Shown: positions 34,122-42,946 of the stretch, piece by piece
Numbering within the stretch: the stretch's first letter is position 1
Layout of the letters: the number at the start of each line of letters is the position of its first letter
From: Falsiroseomonas stagni DSM 19981
Lineage (GTDB): Bacteria > Pseudomonadota > Alphaproteobacteria > Acetobacterales > Acetobacteraceae
Direction of reading: 5' to 3'
DNA length: 64,000 nucleotides
NCBI RefSeq assembly: GCF_900114315.1
Contig: NZ_FOSQ01000004.1
Coordinates: 1-64,000 of the forward strand
The notes under the pieces: model-generated
Seen by the model: only the letters and a program-made list of their open reading frames with translations
Database searches by the model: none
Told to the model about the DNA's origin: nothing
Translations under genes and position numbers: made by a program

Positions 34122-34700
34122 ATGCTGGTTGCAGTCGTGGGCCCTTCCGGCGCGGGCAAGGATACGCTGATGGCGGCAGCGCGGCTGCGGCTTGTCGCCG
34201 ATCCCCGCTTCGTCTTCGCGCGCCGCGCCATCACCCGCCCCGCCGAGGCGGGTGGGGAGGATCATGAACCGCTGACGGAGAGCGACTTCGCCGCCCGCCG
34301 CGATGCCGGCGGCTTCGCGCTGTGGTGGGAAGCGCATGGCCTGTCCTACGGCATCCCGCGCGCCATCGAGGATGAGATGGCGTCCGGGCGCGTGGTGGTG
34401 GCGAATCTCTCCCGCGCCGTGCTGGCCGATGCCGACCGGCGCTACCGCCTGCGCGTGCTCCGCATCACCGCGCCGATCGCCGTGCTGACCGCCCGGCTGC
34501 TGGCGCGGGGGCGGGAGGATGCGGCGGATGTCGAGGCCCGGCTGGCGCGGGAGGTGAAGCTGCCCCCCGGCCTCGACATCGTGACGGTGATGAATGACGG
34601 ACCGGTCGAGGCCGGCGTCGATGACGTGATCGTCGCCCTCAGCCGAGCAGCGGCAGACGCTCGGCCAGCAGGAAGGGCGCGCCCGGCGCCGCCTGGGTGA
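34122..34700 (+). CDS. phnN: Ribose 1,5-bisphosphate phosphokinase PhnN
   Basis: A 192-residue guanylate-kinase-like protein. The P-loop is VVGPSGAGKDTLM near residues 5-17. ARRAITRPAEAGGEDHEPLTE near 34-54 and LSYGIPRAIEDEM near 74 match the PhnN family. It phosphorylates ribose 1,5-bisphosphate to PRPP, the last step that returns the ribose from phosphonate breakdown. ATG at 34122 starts directly at the P-loop strand; a longer frame only covers the opposite-strand ggt-like gene. Its last 62 bases overlap the convergent DUF1045 gene. Confidence 0.9.
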   Translation: MLVAVVGPSGAGKDTLMAAARLRLVADPRFVFARRAITRPAEAGGEDHEPLTESDFAARRDAGGFALWWEAHGLSYGIPRAIEDEMASGRVVVANLSRAVLADADRRYRLRVLRITAPIAVLTARLLARGREDAADVEARLAREVKLPPGLDIVTVMNDGPVEAGVDDVIVALSRAAADARPAGRARPAPPG

Positions 34701-35313
34701 AGAGGCAGAGTTCCGTCACGCGGCGCGGCTGCGCCGGCACATCGCCGAGATGCGCCTCCAGCGCCGGCCAGACCACTTCGCGTTCCTCGGCGGTCAGGCG
34801 GCGCGTCAGCGTGACGTGGAACCACCACTGGTCCAGCACATAGTGGTAGCCGTACTGGTGCAGCAATTCGCGCTGCCGTTCCGTCATGCGGGCGGGGTTG
34901 CGCCGCGCGATCTCGGCGTCGGTCGGCGGCGCGCGATGGGAGTCGAGGCCGGTGACGCAGGCATCGCAGAGATGCTGCAATGGCTGGCACTTTTCGGATT
35001 CCAGCAGCGCCAGGAAGCCATGATGGTCCGCGAGCTTTAGCGGCGGCAGGGCGAAGGGGCGCGTCCGCGCCGCCAGCGCCATCGCATCCGCCCGCATCGC
35101 GGCCCAGGAGGTGCGGAGCCGGAAGGGCGGCTTCAGCGTGGCGTGCAGCCCGTAGCTCCGCGCATCGGCGGTGATCTCCGCGATGTCGAGGCCGGGCAAA
35201 TCTGGCTGCGCGACCGTCGCGCCCGTTTCCGTGTCCCGCCCCAGCCAGGCGGAGCCGAGGCGGTGCAGCGGATCCTCCAGCCGTGGCGCCCAGTAGAGCG
35301 CGACGCGCATCAC
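34639..35313 (-). CDS. DUF1045 2H-phosphoesterase-like protein of phosphonate operons
   Basis: A 224-residue protein with the two His-x-Thr motifs of 2H phosphoesterases: YGLHATLKPPF near 56 and WWFHVTLTRRL near 166. Proteins of this family are repeatedly found in phn operons. 2H enzymes open cyclic phosphates. In E. coli PhnP opens the 5-phosphoribosyl 1,2-cyclic phosphate made by C-P lyase; no phnP is in this cluster, so this protein may do that step (inference). It overlaps phnM by 4 bases (ATGA), so it is translated as part of the minus-strand phn operon. Confidence 0.85.
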   Translation of the reverse strand: MMRVALYWAPRLEDPLHRLGSAWLGRDTETGATVAQPDLPGLDIAEITADARSYGLHATLKPPFRLRTSWAAMRADAMALAARTRPFALPPLKLADHHGFLALLESEKCQPLQHLCDACVTGLDSHRAPPTDAEIARRNPARMTERQRELLHQYGYHYVLDQWWFHVTLTRRLTAEEREVVWPALEAHLGDVPAQPRRVTELCLFTQAAPGAPFLLAERLPLLG

Positions 35314-36452
35314 GCCACGCGCTCCCCCGCGCGCCAGACCTTGCGGACGATGGCGTGGCCCTCATGCGGGCGGACCTGCACGAGGTCGGCCCGCAGCCCG
35401 GCTTCTATGCGGCCGCGATCGGTGAAGCCGGCCATGCGGGCGGCGCGGTCGGTGATCATGGCCACCGCATCGGGCAGGGTCGTGTCGCCATGCCCCACCG
35501 CGAGCCAGGCGGCCTCGATCATCGCGGGGGGGACATAGTCGCTGGCCAGCACATCGACGGCGCCGGCGCGCACCAGGTCGGCGGCGGCGACATTGCCGGA
35601 ATGGCTGCCGCCGCGGACGATGTTGGGGGCGCCGGCGATGACCTGCACGCCCAGGCGCTTCGCGGCCTCCGCGGCCTCCATCGCCACGGGGAATTCGCTG
35701 ATCATGATGCCGTCGGCCGCATTGGCGGCGATCTCCTCCGGCGTCGCGTCGTCATGGCTGGCCAGCGGCAGGTTGCGGTGCTTCACGCGGTCGATGAGCC
35801 AGCGGCGCTGGGGTTCGCGCAGCCGCCCGCGCTGTTCCAGCAATTCCTCGATCCGCTGATCCACCTGCGCCGGCGACAGGCTGTGCTGGCGGACGCGCAT
35901 CTTCTTGTAGCGATCCACGTCCCGGTACTGCCCGACGCCGGGGGAGTGGTCCATCAGGCTGATCATCCGCACCAGCGGATGGTCCGCGACCGTCTCCACC
36001 AGCTCCACCATGTCGGCGGCCGGCAATTCGCAGCGGAGGTGCAGGAAATGGTCGCTGCGCAGCAGGCCGGTGCCCGACAGCGCATCCAGGTCCTGCACGC
36101 CCTCCTTGAAGGTCTGGGTCCGCCCGGCATCGAAGCCGAGGTCGCCGAGGCACAGCGCGTCCAGCACCGTCGTGACACCCGCCGCCGCCGTCTGGCTGTC
36201 ATGCGCGATCATGGCGGAGCGCGACGGCCAGCGCGCGGTCGCGCGCGGCTGCACCTGGCGTTCGAGGTTGTCGGTATGCACGTCCACGATGCCGGGGATG
36301 ACGTGGTCGCCACCCAGATCATGGGCGCCAGCGGCATGGCTTCGGCCCGGTTGCACATCGGCTATCCGGTCGCCGCGAATGACGATGGTGCCAGCCAGCA
36401 CCTCCGTCGGCAGGACGAGGAGGGCGTTGGTCAGGATGGTCTCGGAAATCAT
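35310..36452 (-). CDS. phnM: Alpha-D-ribose 1-methylphosphonate 5-triphosphate diphosphatase PhnM
   Basis: A 380-residue amidohydrolase-fold enzyme that removes diphosphate from the 5-triphosphate intermediate of the C-P lyase pathway. Metal-binding segments are [21 protein letters not shown] near 48-68, [10 protein letters not shown] near 190 and [13 protein letters not shown] near 274. ASDYVPPAM near 330 is also family-typical. Overlaps of 4 bases on both sides link it to phnL and the DUF1045 gene. A second PhnM-like protein is encoded at 41807-42946. Confidence 0.95.
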   Translation of the reverse strand: MISETILTNALLVLPTEVLAGTIVIRGDRIADVQPGRSHAAGAHDLGGDHVIPGIVDVHTDNLERQVQPRATARWPSRSAMIAHDSQTAAAGVTTVLDALCLGDLGFDAGRTQTFKEGVQDLDALSGTGLLRSDHFLHLRCELPAADMVELVETVADHPLVRMISLMDHSPGVGQYRDVDRYKKMRVRQHSLSPAQVDQRIEELLEQRGRLREPQRRWLIDRVKHRNLPLASHDDATPEEIAANAADGIMISEFPVAMEAAEAAKRLGVQVIAGAPNIVRGGSHSGNVAAADLVRAGAVDVLASDYVPPAMIEAAWLAVGHGDTTLPDAVAMITDRAARMAGFTDRGRIEAGLRADLVQVRPHEGHAIVRKVWRAGERVA

Positions 36453-37216
36453 GCGGCGTCCTGGATCGGGGCAACGTCGAAAAGGCGGTCGGCGATGCGG
36501 TCACGCACCTCCGTATCATGGAAGATGCCGATGAGGGCGGCACCGCGGGCCTTGGCTTCCTCGATCAGGCCGATCACGACCTGGCGGTTGGCGGCATCGA
36601 GGCTGGCCGTCGGCTCATCCAGCAGCAGCACGGGGTAGTCGGCGGCGAAGCCGCGGGCAAGGTTGATGCGCTGCTGTTCGCCGCCGGAGAAGGTGGCGGG
36701 GGGCAGGTTGTGAAGGCGCTCCGGCAAATTGAGGCGAAGCAGCAGGTCCCGCGCCCGCGCCGTCGCAGCATCCCGCGCCACGCCGCGCGCCATCAGCGGT
36801 TCCGCCACGATATCGACGGCGCCGATGCGCGGGATGACGCGCAGGAACTGGGAGACGTAGCCGAGCGTGTCCCGCCTGATGGCCCGCACCAGGCGGGGAT
36901 CGGCGGTGGCGAGGTCCACGACGGCATCGCCATGCCGGATCAGGATGCGCCCGGCGCCCGCGCCGTAATTGCCGTAGAGGCAGCGCATCAGCGTCGACTT
37001 GCCGGCACCGGACGGCCCGGCCAGCGCCACGCATTCGCCGGGCTCGACGGTCAGCGACACATCCGCCAGCACCGGAATGCGGACGCCACCCTGGAGGTGC
37101 AGCCGGAAATCCTTCGACAGATTCTCAGCCCTGAGAGCCCAGTTGCCCATCCGATTCAGACCTCCGGTACTCGCCTGCTCCGCAGGCTGCGCCCTGCGGT
37201 CATCGGAAGGGATCAT
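36449..37216 (-). CDS. phnL: Phosphonate C-P lyase system ABC-type protein PhnL
   Basis: A 255-residue ABC ATPase-like protein with Walker [22 protein letters not shown], the PhnL-type [20 protein letters not shown], signature [15 protein letters not shown] and Walker [12 protein letters not shown]. PhnL works with the C-P lyase core rather than as a transporter; with PhnI, PhnG and PhnH it attaches the phosphonate to ATP ribose. Two starts are possible: ATG at 37216, overlapping phnK by 4 bases (used here), or ATG at 37150 ([15 protein letters not shown]), which gives the family's usual N-terminus. Confidence 0.93.
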   Translation of the reverse strand: MIPSDDRRAQPAEQASTGGLNRMGNWALRAENLSKDFRLHLQGGVRIPVLADVSLTVEPGECVALAGPSGAGKSTLMRCLYGNYGAGAGRILIRHGDAVVDLATADPRLVRAIRRDTLGYVSQFLRVIPRIGAVDIVAEPLMARGVARDAATARARDLLLRLNLPERLHNLPPATFSGGEQQRINLARGFAADYPVLLLDEPTASLDAANRQVVIGLIEEAKARGAALIGIFHDTEVRDRIADRLFDVAPIQDAA

Positions 37217-37971
37217 GCCGCCAGCACCGAGGAGACGAGGAGTTGCGTATAGGCGTGCTGCGGATCGTCCAGCACCCGGTCGGTCAGCCCTTCCTCCACC
37301 ACCTGGCCCTGGCGCATCACCAGGATGCGGTGCGCCAGCAGCCGGGCGGCGGCGATGTCATGCGTCACGATCAGCACGGCCAGGCCGAGATCCGCGACCA
37401 GCGCGCGGATCAGGTCCAGCAGCCGGGCCTGGACGGAAACGTCGAGCCCGCCGGTCGGCTCATCCATGAAGACGAGCCTCGGCCGCGTGACCAGGACGCG
37501 CGCGATCTGCAACCGCTGCTGCATGCCGCCGCTGAACTTGCCGGGGATGTCGTCCATCCGCGCGGGGTCGATCTCCACCCGCTTCAGCCATTCGGTGGCC
37601 TCCGCGCGGATGTTGCCGTAGTGCCGCGCGCCGACGGCCATCAGCCTTTCGCCGATATTGCCGCCCGCGGTGACGCCGAGCCGCAGCCCGTCGCGCGGGT
37701 TCTGATGCACGAACCCCCATTCCGTGCGCATCAGTCGCCGCCGCGCTGCTTCCGGCATGGCCAGCACATCCTGGCCGCGGTAGGTCACCGCGCCCGCATC
37801 CGGCCGCATCAGGCCCGACAGCACGCGCAGCAGCGTCGTCTTGCCGCTGCCGCTTTCGCCGACGATGGCCACGACCTCCCCAGGATGGATGTCGATCGCG
37901 ACATCATCCAGCGCGGCGACGCGGCCGAAGCGGAGTTGCAGGCCGCGTGCCTCCATCAGGGGCGTGCTCAT
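37213..37971 (-). CDS. phnK: Phosphonate C-P lyase system ABC-type protein PhnK
   Basis: A 252-residue ABC ATPase with Walker [53 protein letters not shown]-type region (a PhnK hallmark), signature [15 protein letters not shown] and Walker [17 protein letters not shown]. PhnK binds the PhnGHIJ complex and its ATPase activity is thought to drive the conformational cycle. Start at ATG 37971 ([11 protein letters not shown]) overlaps the phnJ stop by 4 bases; the frame upstream is shadow of phnJ. Confidence 0.95.
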   Translation of the reverse strand: MSTPLMEARGLQLRFGRVAALDDVAIDIHPGEVVAIVGESGSGKTTLLRVLSGLMRPDAGAVTYRGQDVLAMPEAARRRLMRTEWGFVHQNPRDGLRLGVTAGGNIGERLMAVGARHYGNIRAEATEWLKRVEIDPARMDDIPGKFSGGMQQRLQIARVLVTRPRLVFMDEPTGGLDVSVQARLLDLIRALVADLGLAVLIVTHDIAAARLLAHRILVMRQGQVVEEGLTDRVLDDPQHAYTQLLVSSVLAA

Positions 37972-38819
37972 TCCGCGGCCTCCCGCATCGCCTGGCGTTC
38001 CTGGCAATGGTCGGTGTCGGAGCAGACGAAGATGCGCCCGCCCTTGTCGTCCACCAGCACCTCATCGAGGTAGGTGTCGCCGGAACCGCAGAGCTCGCAG
38101 CGATGCGGCGCGCGGATCGGGCGGAAGGGATGATCCTCGAAATCCAGGCTGCGCACCGCCGTGTAGGGCGGCACGGCGTAGATCCGCTTCTCCCGCCCCG
38201 CGCCGAACAATTGCAGCGCCGGCATCATGTGCATCTTCGGATTGTCGAAGGCCGGGATGGGGGAGGGCGACATCAGGTAGCGTTCGTTCACCATCACGGG
38301 GTAGCTGTAGCTGGTCGCGATATGGCCGTGCTTCGCGATGTCCTCGTAGAGCTTGACGTGCATCAGCCCGTAATCGGCCATGGCGTGCAGGCGCCGCGTT
38401 TCCGCGATGCGGGGTTCGAGGCGCGCGAGCGGTTCCGGGATCGGCACCTGGTAGACCAGGATCTGGCCCTCGGTCAGCCTGCGTTCGGGGATGCGGTGGC
38501 GGGTCTGGATGATGGTCGCCTCCGCCGTGCGCTCCGTCGTCGCGACCCCCGCCGTGCGGCGGAAGAAGGCGCGGATGGAGACGGCGTTGGTGGTATCGTC
38601 GCTGCCCTGGTCGATCACCTTCAGCACGTCGCGCGGGCCGAGTACCGACGCCGTCACCTGGATGCCGCCCGTGCCCCAGCCATAGGGCAGCGGCATCTCC
38701 CGCGACCCGAAGGGCACCTGGTGGCCGGGGATGGCGACGGCCTTCAGGATGGCGCGGCGGATCATCCGCTTCGTGCTCTCATCCAGATAGGCGAAGTTGT
38801 AGCCGGGGTCGTGGGTCAT
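37968..38819 (-). CDS. phnJ: Alpha-D-ribose 1-methylphosphonate 5-phosphate C-P lyase PhnJ
   Basis: A 283-residue radical-SAM enzyme that breaks the carbon-phosphorus bond and releases the alkane. The start YNFAYLDESTKRMIRRAILK is family-typical. The cysteine pattern C-x2-C-x21-C-x5-C (CELC near residue 240, then FVCSDTDHC) is intact and matches the known PhnJ cluster-binding set, so the enzyme should be active. YGWGTGGIQVTASVLGP lies near 46-62. ATG at 38819 overlaps the phnI stop by 4 bases. A longer frame exists but reads back through phnI. Confidence 0.97.
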   Translation of the reverse strand: MTHDPGYNFAYLDESTKRMIRRAILKAVAIPGHQVPFGSREMPLPYGWGTGGIQVTASVLGPRDVLKVIDQGSDDTTNAVSIRAFFRRTAGVATTERTAEATIIQTRHRIPERRLTEGQILVYQVPIPEPLARLEPRIAETRRLHAMADYGLMHVKLYEDIAKHGHIATSYSYPVMVNERYLMSPSPIPAFDNPKMHMMPALQLFGAGREKRIYAVPPYTAVRSLDFEDHPFRPIRAPHRCELCGSGDTYLDEVLVDDKGGRIFVCSDTDHCQERQAMREAAE

Positions 38820-39892
38820 TCGCCCCGCTCCTTCATCACGGCCGCGCGCATCGTCCGCACATTCTCCAGCTCCGACTGGAAATCGACGTAGTGCGGCAGC
38901 TTCAGGTGCTCGACGAAGCCCGTCGCCTCGACATTGTCGCAGTGGGACAGCACGAATTCCTGCTGCTGCGCCGGCGCCTCCGACCCCTCGCCCAGCTCGG
39001 GCGAGCGCAGCGCGCGATCGACCAGCGCCATGGACATGGCCTTGCGTTCCCCATGGCCGAAGACCAGGCCGTAGCCGCGGGTGAATTGCGGCGGCTCCGT
39101 CCGGCTGCCCTTGAACTGGTTCACCATCTGGCATTCGGTGACGGTGATGTCGCCGAGGTCCACGGCGAAGCACAGCTCCTCCGGCACGAATTCTACCGCG
39201 ATCTCGCCCATGCGGATCTCACCCACGAAGGGGTGGTTGCCGCCATAGCCGCGCTGGGTGGAGTAGCCCAGCGACAGGAGAAATCCCTCATCGCCCCGCG
39301 CCAGCGCCTGCAAGCGCAGGGGGCGGTCGGCGGGGAAGGACAGGGGCTGGCGCGTCAGGTCACCGGGCTCCGCCTCCTCCGCCGCTTCCCGCTGCATCAG
39401 CCCGTCCTGCGCGAGCAGTTCGGTGACCCGGGGTGTCGGTGCCAGATCCGGTTCGCCCTGGGGTGCCCCGCCTGGCAACGCGCCCGCGGCAGCCAGCCGG
39501 AAATCGAGCAGGCGGTGCGTGTAGTCGAAGGTCGGGCCGAGCACCTGGCCGCCGGGCAGGTCCTTGTAGGTCGCGCTGATGCGGCGGCTGAGCACCATCG
39601 CGTTGGTGTCGAGCGGCAGGCTGGCGCCGAAGCGGGGCAGGGTGGTGCGATAGGCCCGCAGCAGGAAGGCGGCCTCGATCAGGTCGCCGCGGGACTGCTT
39701 CACCGCCAGCGCGGCCAGGCCGCGGTCGTGGCAGGAGCCTTCCGCCATCACCCGGTCCACCGCGAGGCCGAGCTGTTGCTCCACCTGCGCGGCGGTGATC
39801 TCGGGCTGGGCGGGGTCGCCGCGGCGCACCTCCTCCAGCCAGGCATGGGCGGCGCCGATGGCGCGTTCGCCACCCTTGGTCGCGACATACAT
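38816..39892 (-). CDS. phnI: C-P lyase core subunit PhnI
   Basis: A 358-residue subunit starting MYVATKGGERAIGAAHAWLE. PhnI alone can act as a nucleosidase; in complex with PhnG, H and L it swaps adenine of ATP for phosphonate. Family segments include QLGLAVDRVMAEGSCHDRGL near 40-59, GYSTQRGYGGNHPFVGEIRMG near 215 and LSHCDNVEATGFVEHLKLPH near 318. The gap to phnH is 3 bases and the overlap with phnJ is 4 bases. Confidence 0.96.
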   Translation of the reverse strand: MYVATKGGERAIGAAHAWLEEVRRGDPAQPEITAAQVEQQLGLAVDRVMAEGSCHDRGLAALAVKQSRGDLIEAAFLLRAYRTTLPRFGASLPLDTNAMVLSRRISATYKDLPGGQVLGPTFDYTHRLLDFRLAAAGALPGGAPQGEPDLAPTPRVTELLAQDGLMQREAAEEAEPGDLTRQPLSFPADRPLRLQALARGDEGFLLSLGYSTQRGYGGNHPFVGEIRMGEIAVEFVPEELCFAVDLGDITVTECQMVNQFKGSRTEPPQFTRGYGLVFGHGERKAMSMALVDRALRSPELGEGSEAPAQQQEFVLSHCDNVEATGFVEHLKLPHYVDFQSELENVRTMRAAVMKERGE

Positions 39893-39895
39893 TGC

Positions 39896-40468
39896 TCAGC
39901 CCTCCTCGATCGCAATGCCGCGGGGCAGGGCGGCGATGCGATCCCCGGCGCAGAGGATGACATCCACGCCGCGCGGGAAGCGGGCGCGGCTGGCGGCCCA
40001 ATCCGCCAGGAAGCCGTCCCGCACGCCCGCCACGGCCAGGCGGTGCGTGGCCTGGATGCCGGGGCCGGACAGGCGCCAGCCCGACCCCTCCGACAGGCTT
40101 TCGACCTCCAGGATCAGGGTCGCGCCCCGCTCCGGCTCCTCCTCCGTCCCCGGATCGAGGTCGAGCAGCCCCGCATCGGAGTCCAGCACGAAGGCGGCTT
40201 CCGCGGCCGGGGCGGCGCGGGCGCCGGTGTGGAAGCGGATCCATGCCTGCGCCTCCGCCCCCGCCGCCAGGCGGATGGGGGTATCGGCATCGGCCAGCGC
40301 CAGAAGCACGGCCGCCGCGGCGGGGCCGATGCCCGGCGGCAGTTCGGGCGGCACCGGCAGGCGCTGGATGCGGCCGGGGCGACTCATCGCTTCCAGCACC
40401 GCGCGGAAGGCGGCCTGCGAATCGAGGACGGGGTCGGCGAAGCCCGCCAGGGCGGTACCGGCGCTCAT
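39896..40468 (-). CDS. phnH: C-P lyase core subunit PhnH
   Basis: A 190-residue subunit. The N-terminal GFADPVLDSQAAFRAVLEAM and SRPGRI near residues 29-34 are diagnostic. PhnH has a transferase-like fold without known catalytic activity of its own and sits on the PhnGIJ core. The start overlaps phnG by 4 bases. The C-terminus is FPRGVDVILCAGDRIAALPR, as usual. Confidence 0.95.
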   Translation of the reverse strand: MSAGTALAGFADPVLDSQAAFRAVLEAMSRPGRIQRLPVPPELPPGIGPAAAAVLLALADADTPIRLAAGAEAQAWIRFHTGARAAPAAEAAFVLDSDAGLLDLDPGTEEEPERGATLILEVESLSEGSGWRLSGPGIQATHRLAVAGVRDGFLADWAASRARFPRGVDVILCAGDRIAALPRGIAIEEG

Positions 40469-40953
40469 CGCATCTGGGTCATGGTGAAGAACTCCACCTT
40501 GGTGGCGGCGGCGCGGCGCGCGGTCGCGGCGCGGCGTTCGGCCTGCGCGGCTTCCAGCGGCGCGATCACCAGCGCCTCCAGCCGCGGGCGCCAGGCATCC
40601 TGCTGCATCAGCGCATCCAGCACGGCGGCGATTTCCGCCTGCGCCTGGTCGCGCCCCGCGGCATGGGCATGGCCGATCGTGCCGTCCTCCATGCGCACGC
40701 TGCAGCGCGTGACCGTCATCTCGCCGAGGTTGAAGGGCGCGCCATCGCCCCCGGCCCGGCCGCGGACCATCACCAGCCCCGTCTCAGGCCCCCGCAGCCG
40801 GCGATGCGCGGGCAGGGGGGGGAGATCGGCGAGGTGGCGGACGATATCCTCCGCCGCGGCGCGGGCGAGGACGGACATCCAGCGCTGCCGCGCGGCGGTT
40901 GCGGGCGGCGCCGTTTCCGGGCCTGCTGATTGAGGGGCTGTTGTTGCGGTCAT
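40465..40953 (-). CDS. phnG: C-P lyase core subunit PhnG
   Basis: A 162-residue subunit, first gene of the minus-strand phn operon. AARQRWMSVLARAAAEDIVR near 20-40, RGPETGLVMVRGRAGGDGAPF near 54-74 and NLGEMTVTRCSVRMEDG-type segment near 75-92 match PhnG. ATG at 40953 (MTATTAPQ) is used; an ATG at 40971 would extend it by six residues into the palindrome of the control region. It is divergent from phnF, with 94 bases between the two start codons. Confidence 0.93.
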   Translation of the reverse strand: MTATTAPQSAGPETAPPATAARQRWMSVLARAAAEDIVRHLADLPPLPAHRRLRGPETGLVMVRGRAGGDGAPFNLGEMTVTRCSVRMEDGTIGHAHAAGRDQAQAEIAAVLDALMQQDAWRPRLEALVIAPLEAAQAERRAATARRAAATKVEFFTMTQMR

Positions 40954-40970
40954 GGATCTTGCCAAATTCA

Positions 40971-41005
40971 TCTAGACGACTAGTTATCCGGGTCGTTAAG
41001 GTCAA
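40971..41005 (-). promoter_or_regulatory. Possible phn promoter with PhnF-type operator
   Basis: In the 94 bases between phnG and phnF lies TCTAGACGACTAGT (40971-40984), an imperfect palindrome with two CTAG cores. On the minus strand TTGACC (41000-41005) stands 17 bases from TAGTCG (40977-40982), which falls inside the palindrome. A GntR/PhnF repressor bound there would cover the -10 region. The assignment rests on sequence shape and position only. Confidence 0.4.
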
Positions 41006-41047
41006 GTGAAACTGCCACGACAAGGCACTCGGGAGGTTGAACGTTCG

Positions 41048-41806
41048 ATGACAGATGCCGGCGATATGGGCATGAAGTCGGGGCCGTTGCTGGCGCGCGG
41101 AGAGGGGGTCGCCCTCTGGCGCCAGATCACCCAGCAGATGGAACGCGAAATCAGCGGGGGGCAGTACGGCCCGGGTGCGCGCCTGCCGACGGAGGCGGAG
41201 CTGGCCGAGCGCTTCGCCGTGAATCGCCACACCGTGCGCCGCGCGATGGAGGAGCTGGAAGGCCGCGGCCTGGTCCGCATCGAACAGGGCCGCGGCAGCT
41301 TCGTGGCGGAGGATGTGGTGGATTACCGCCTCGGCCCGCGCACCCGCTTCTCGGAAATCATCCGCCGCCAGAACCGCGAACCCGGCGGCCGCGTGCTGCG
41401 GATCGAGGAAGTGCCGGCGGAGGCCACGATCGCGGATCTGCTCGGCATCCGGCGCGGGCGGCCGGTGGTGGTGGTGGAGAGGCTGTCGCTGGTCGATGGC
41501 CGTCCGCTGCTGATCGGCACGCACCATTTCCCCGCGCTGCGCTTCGGCCGGATTCCCGAACTGCTGAAGGAGGATCCCTCCATCACCGCGGCGCTGGTGG
41601 CCTGTGGCGTGCCGGATTACCGCCGCAAGGTCACGCGCATCACCGCCCGCCTGCCGACCGCCGAGGAATCCGACCTGCTCCAGCAATCCCGCAACCGGCC
41701 GGTGCTGGTGAGCGAGGCCATCAATGTCGATCCGGCGGGCGAGGTGGTGGATGTCACAATCGCCCGCTACGCCGCCGGGCGCATGCAGATGGTGGTGGAA
41801 AGCTGA
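41048..41806 (+). CDS. phnF: GntR/HutC-family regulator PhnF of phosphonate use
   Basis: A 252-residue regulator. The N-terminal winged helix is GVALWRQITQQMEREI and GARLPTEAELAERFAVNRHT with VRRAMEELEGRGLV (about residues 20-80). The UTRA effector domain follows (about 95-245). PhnF-type proteins repress phn genes when phosphonate or phosphate conditions do not call for them. ATG at 41048 is used; 41006 is possible. It is divergent from phnG, and the next gene (PhnM-like) starts at the base after its stop codon, so both are translated from one message. Confidence 0.92.
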   Translation: MTDAGDMGMKSGPLLARGEGVALWRQITQQMEREISGGQYGPGARLPTEAELAERFAVNRHTVRRAMEELEGRGLVRIEQGRGSFVAEDVVDYRLGPRTRFSEIIRRQNREPGGRVLRIEEVPAEATIADLLGIRRGRPVVVVERLSLVDGRPLLIGTHHFPALRFGRIPELLKEDPSITAALVACGVPDYRRKVTRITARLPTAEESDLLQQSRNRPVLVSEAINVDPAGEVVDVTIARYAAGRMQMVVES

Positions 41807-42946
41807 ATGGACTGGATGATCGCGGGCGGGACGGTCCTGCGCGACGGCGTGCTCGCCCCGGGCGAGGTCGCGCTGTCCGGGGGCTTCATCGCGGCCGAAG
41901 CGGCCGGTGGCGCGCGGCGCCTGGATGCCACGGGGCTGCTGGTGATGCCGGGGCTCGTGGACATCCATGGCGATGCGCATGAACGCCAGATGCAGCCACG
42001 GCCGGGCATCGGCTTTCCTGCCGGGCTCGGCATGCGGGACAGCGCGGCGCAATTGCTGGCCGCCGGCATCACGACCGCCTGCCTCGGCGTCACCCTGTCC
42101 TGGGAACCCGGGCTGCGGGGGATCGAGGCCTGGCGCGCCACGCTGGCGGCGGTGGAGGCCGTGCGCCCCGCCGCCGGCTGCGACCTGCGTATCCATTGCC
42201 GATTCGAGGCCGACAATTTGGATGCGCTGGACGAATTGCTGGCGGATATGGCGGCCGGCCGGGTCCACCTGCTGGCCTTCAACGATCACACGCCGGGAAT
42301 CGTGAAGCGCATCGCGGACCCCGCCAAGGCCGCCGCCTATGCCGCCCGCGCCGGCGTGAAGGCGGCCGATTTCATCGCGCTCGCGGAGCGCGCCGCCGCC
42401 ATGCGGCCCGATGTGCCGGCGGCCCGCCAGCGCCTGGCCGATGCCGCGCGGGCCCGGGGCATCCCGATGCTGAGCCATGACGACGCGACCCCCGCCATGC
42501 GGGCGACGTTCCGCGCGCTCGGCGCTGCCGTCTGCGAATTCCCGATGAGCGAGGCGGTGGCGGAGGCCGCGCGCGCGGAGGGGGAGGCGGTGGTGATGGG
42601 CGCGCCCAATGTCGTGCGCGGTGGCAGCCACATGGGCTGGGCTTCCGCCGCGCCGCTGGCGGAGCGCGGCCTCGTGACCGTGCTGGCCAGCGACTACTAC
42701 TGGCCGGCGATGCTGGAGGCCGCCTTCGTGATCGAAGCCCGCGGCGTGCTGGATTTGGCGCGGGCCTGGGCGCTTGTCTCCGCCAACCCGGCCGCGGCGG
42801 CGGGGCTGGCGGATCGTGGCCGCATCGCCGCCGGGCTGCGGGGCGATGTGGTGGTGGTGGATGCCGCCCGCCGCGCGCCGGTGGCGACCTTCGCGGCGGG
42901 GCGGCTTGCCTGGCTGGCGCCGGGGGCGGCGGCGCGGATCGCCTGA
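41807..42946 (+). CDS. Second PhnM-like amidohydrolase (phosphonate triphosphate diphosphatase family)
   Basis: A 379-residue protein related to PhnM over its full length but with a changed first metal motif: VDIHGDAHERQMQPRPG near 47-63, against [15 protein letters not shown] in the operon PhnM. GVTLSWEPGLRGIEAW near 100 marks the subgroup. MLSHDDATPAM near 222 and VLASDYYWPAM near 294 keep other metal ligands. It starts at the base after phnF stops, so the two are tightly coupled. It may process a different phosphonate nucleotide or back up PhnM. The stop codon is directly followed by the 81-bp repeat element. Confidence 0.88.
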   Translation: MDWMIAGGTVLRDGVLAPGEVALSGGFIAAEAAGGARRLDATGLLVMPGLVDIHGDAHERQMQPRPGIGFPAGLGMRDSAAQLLAAGITTACLGVTLSWEPGLRGIEAWRATLAAVEAVRPAAGCDLRIHCRFEADNLDALDELLADMAAGRVHLLAFNDHTPGIVKRIADPAKAAAYAARAGVKAADFIALAERAAAMRPDVPAARQRLADAARARGIPMLSHDDATPAMRATFRALGAAVCEFPMSEAVAEAARAEGEAVVMGAPNVVRGGSHMGWASAAPLAERGLVTVLASDYYWPAMLEAAFVIEARGVLDLARAWALVSANPAAAAGLADRGRIAAGLRGDVVVVDAARRAPVATFAAGRLAWLAPGAAARIA

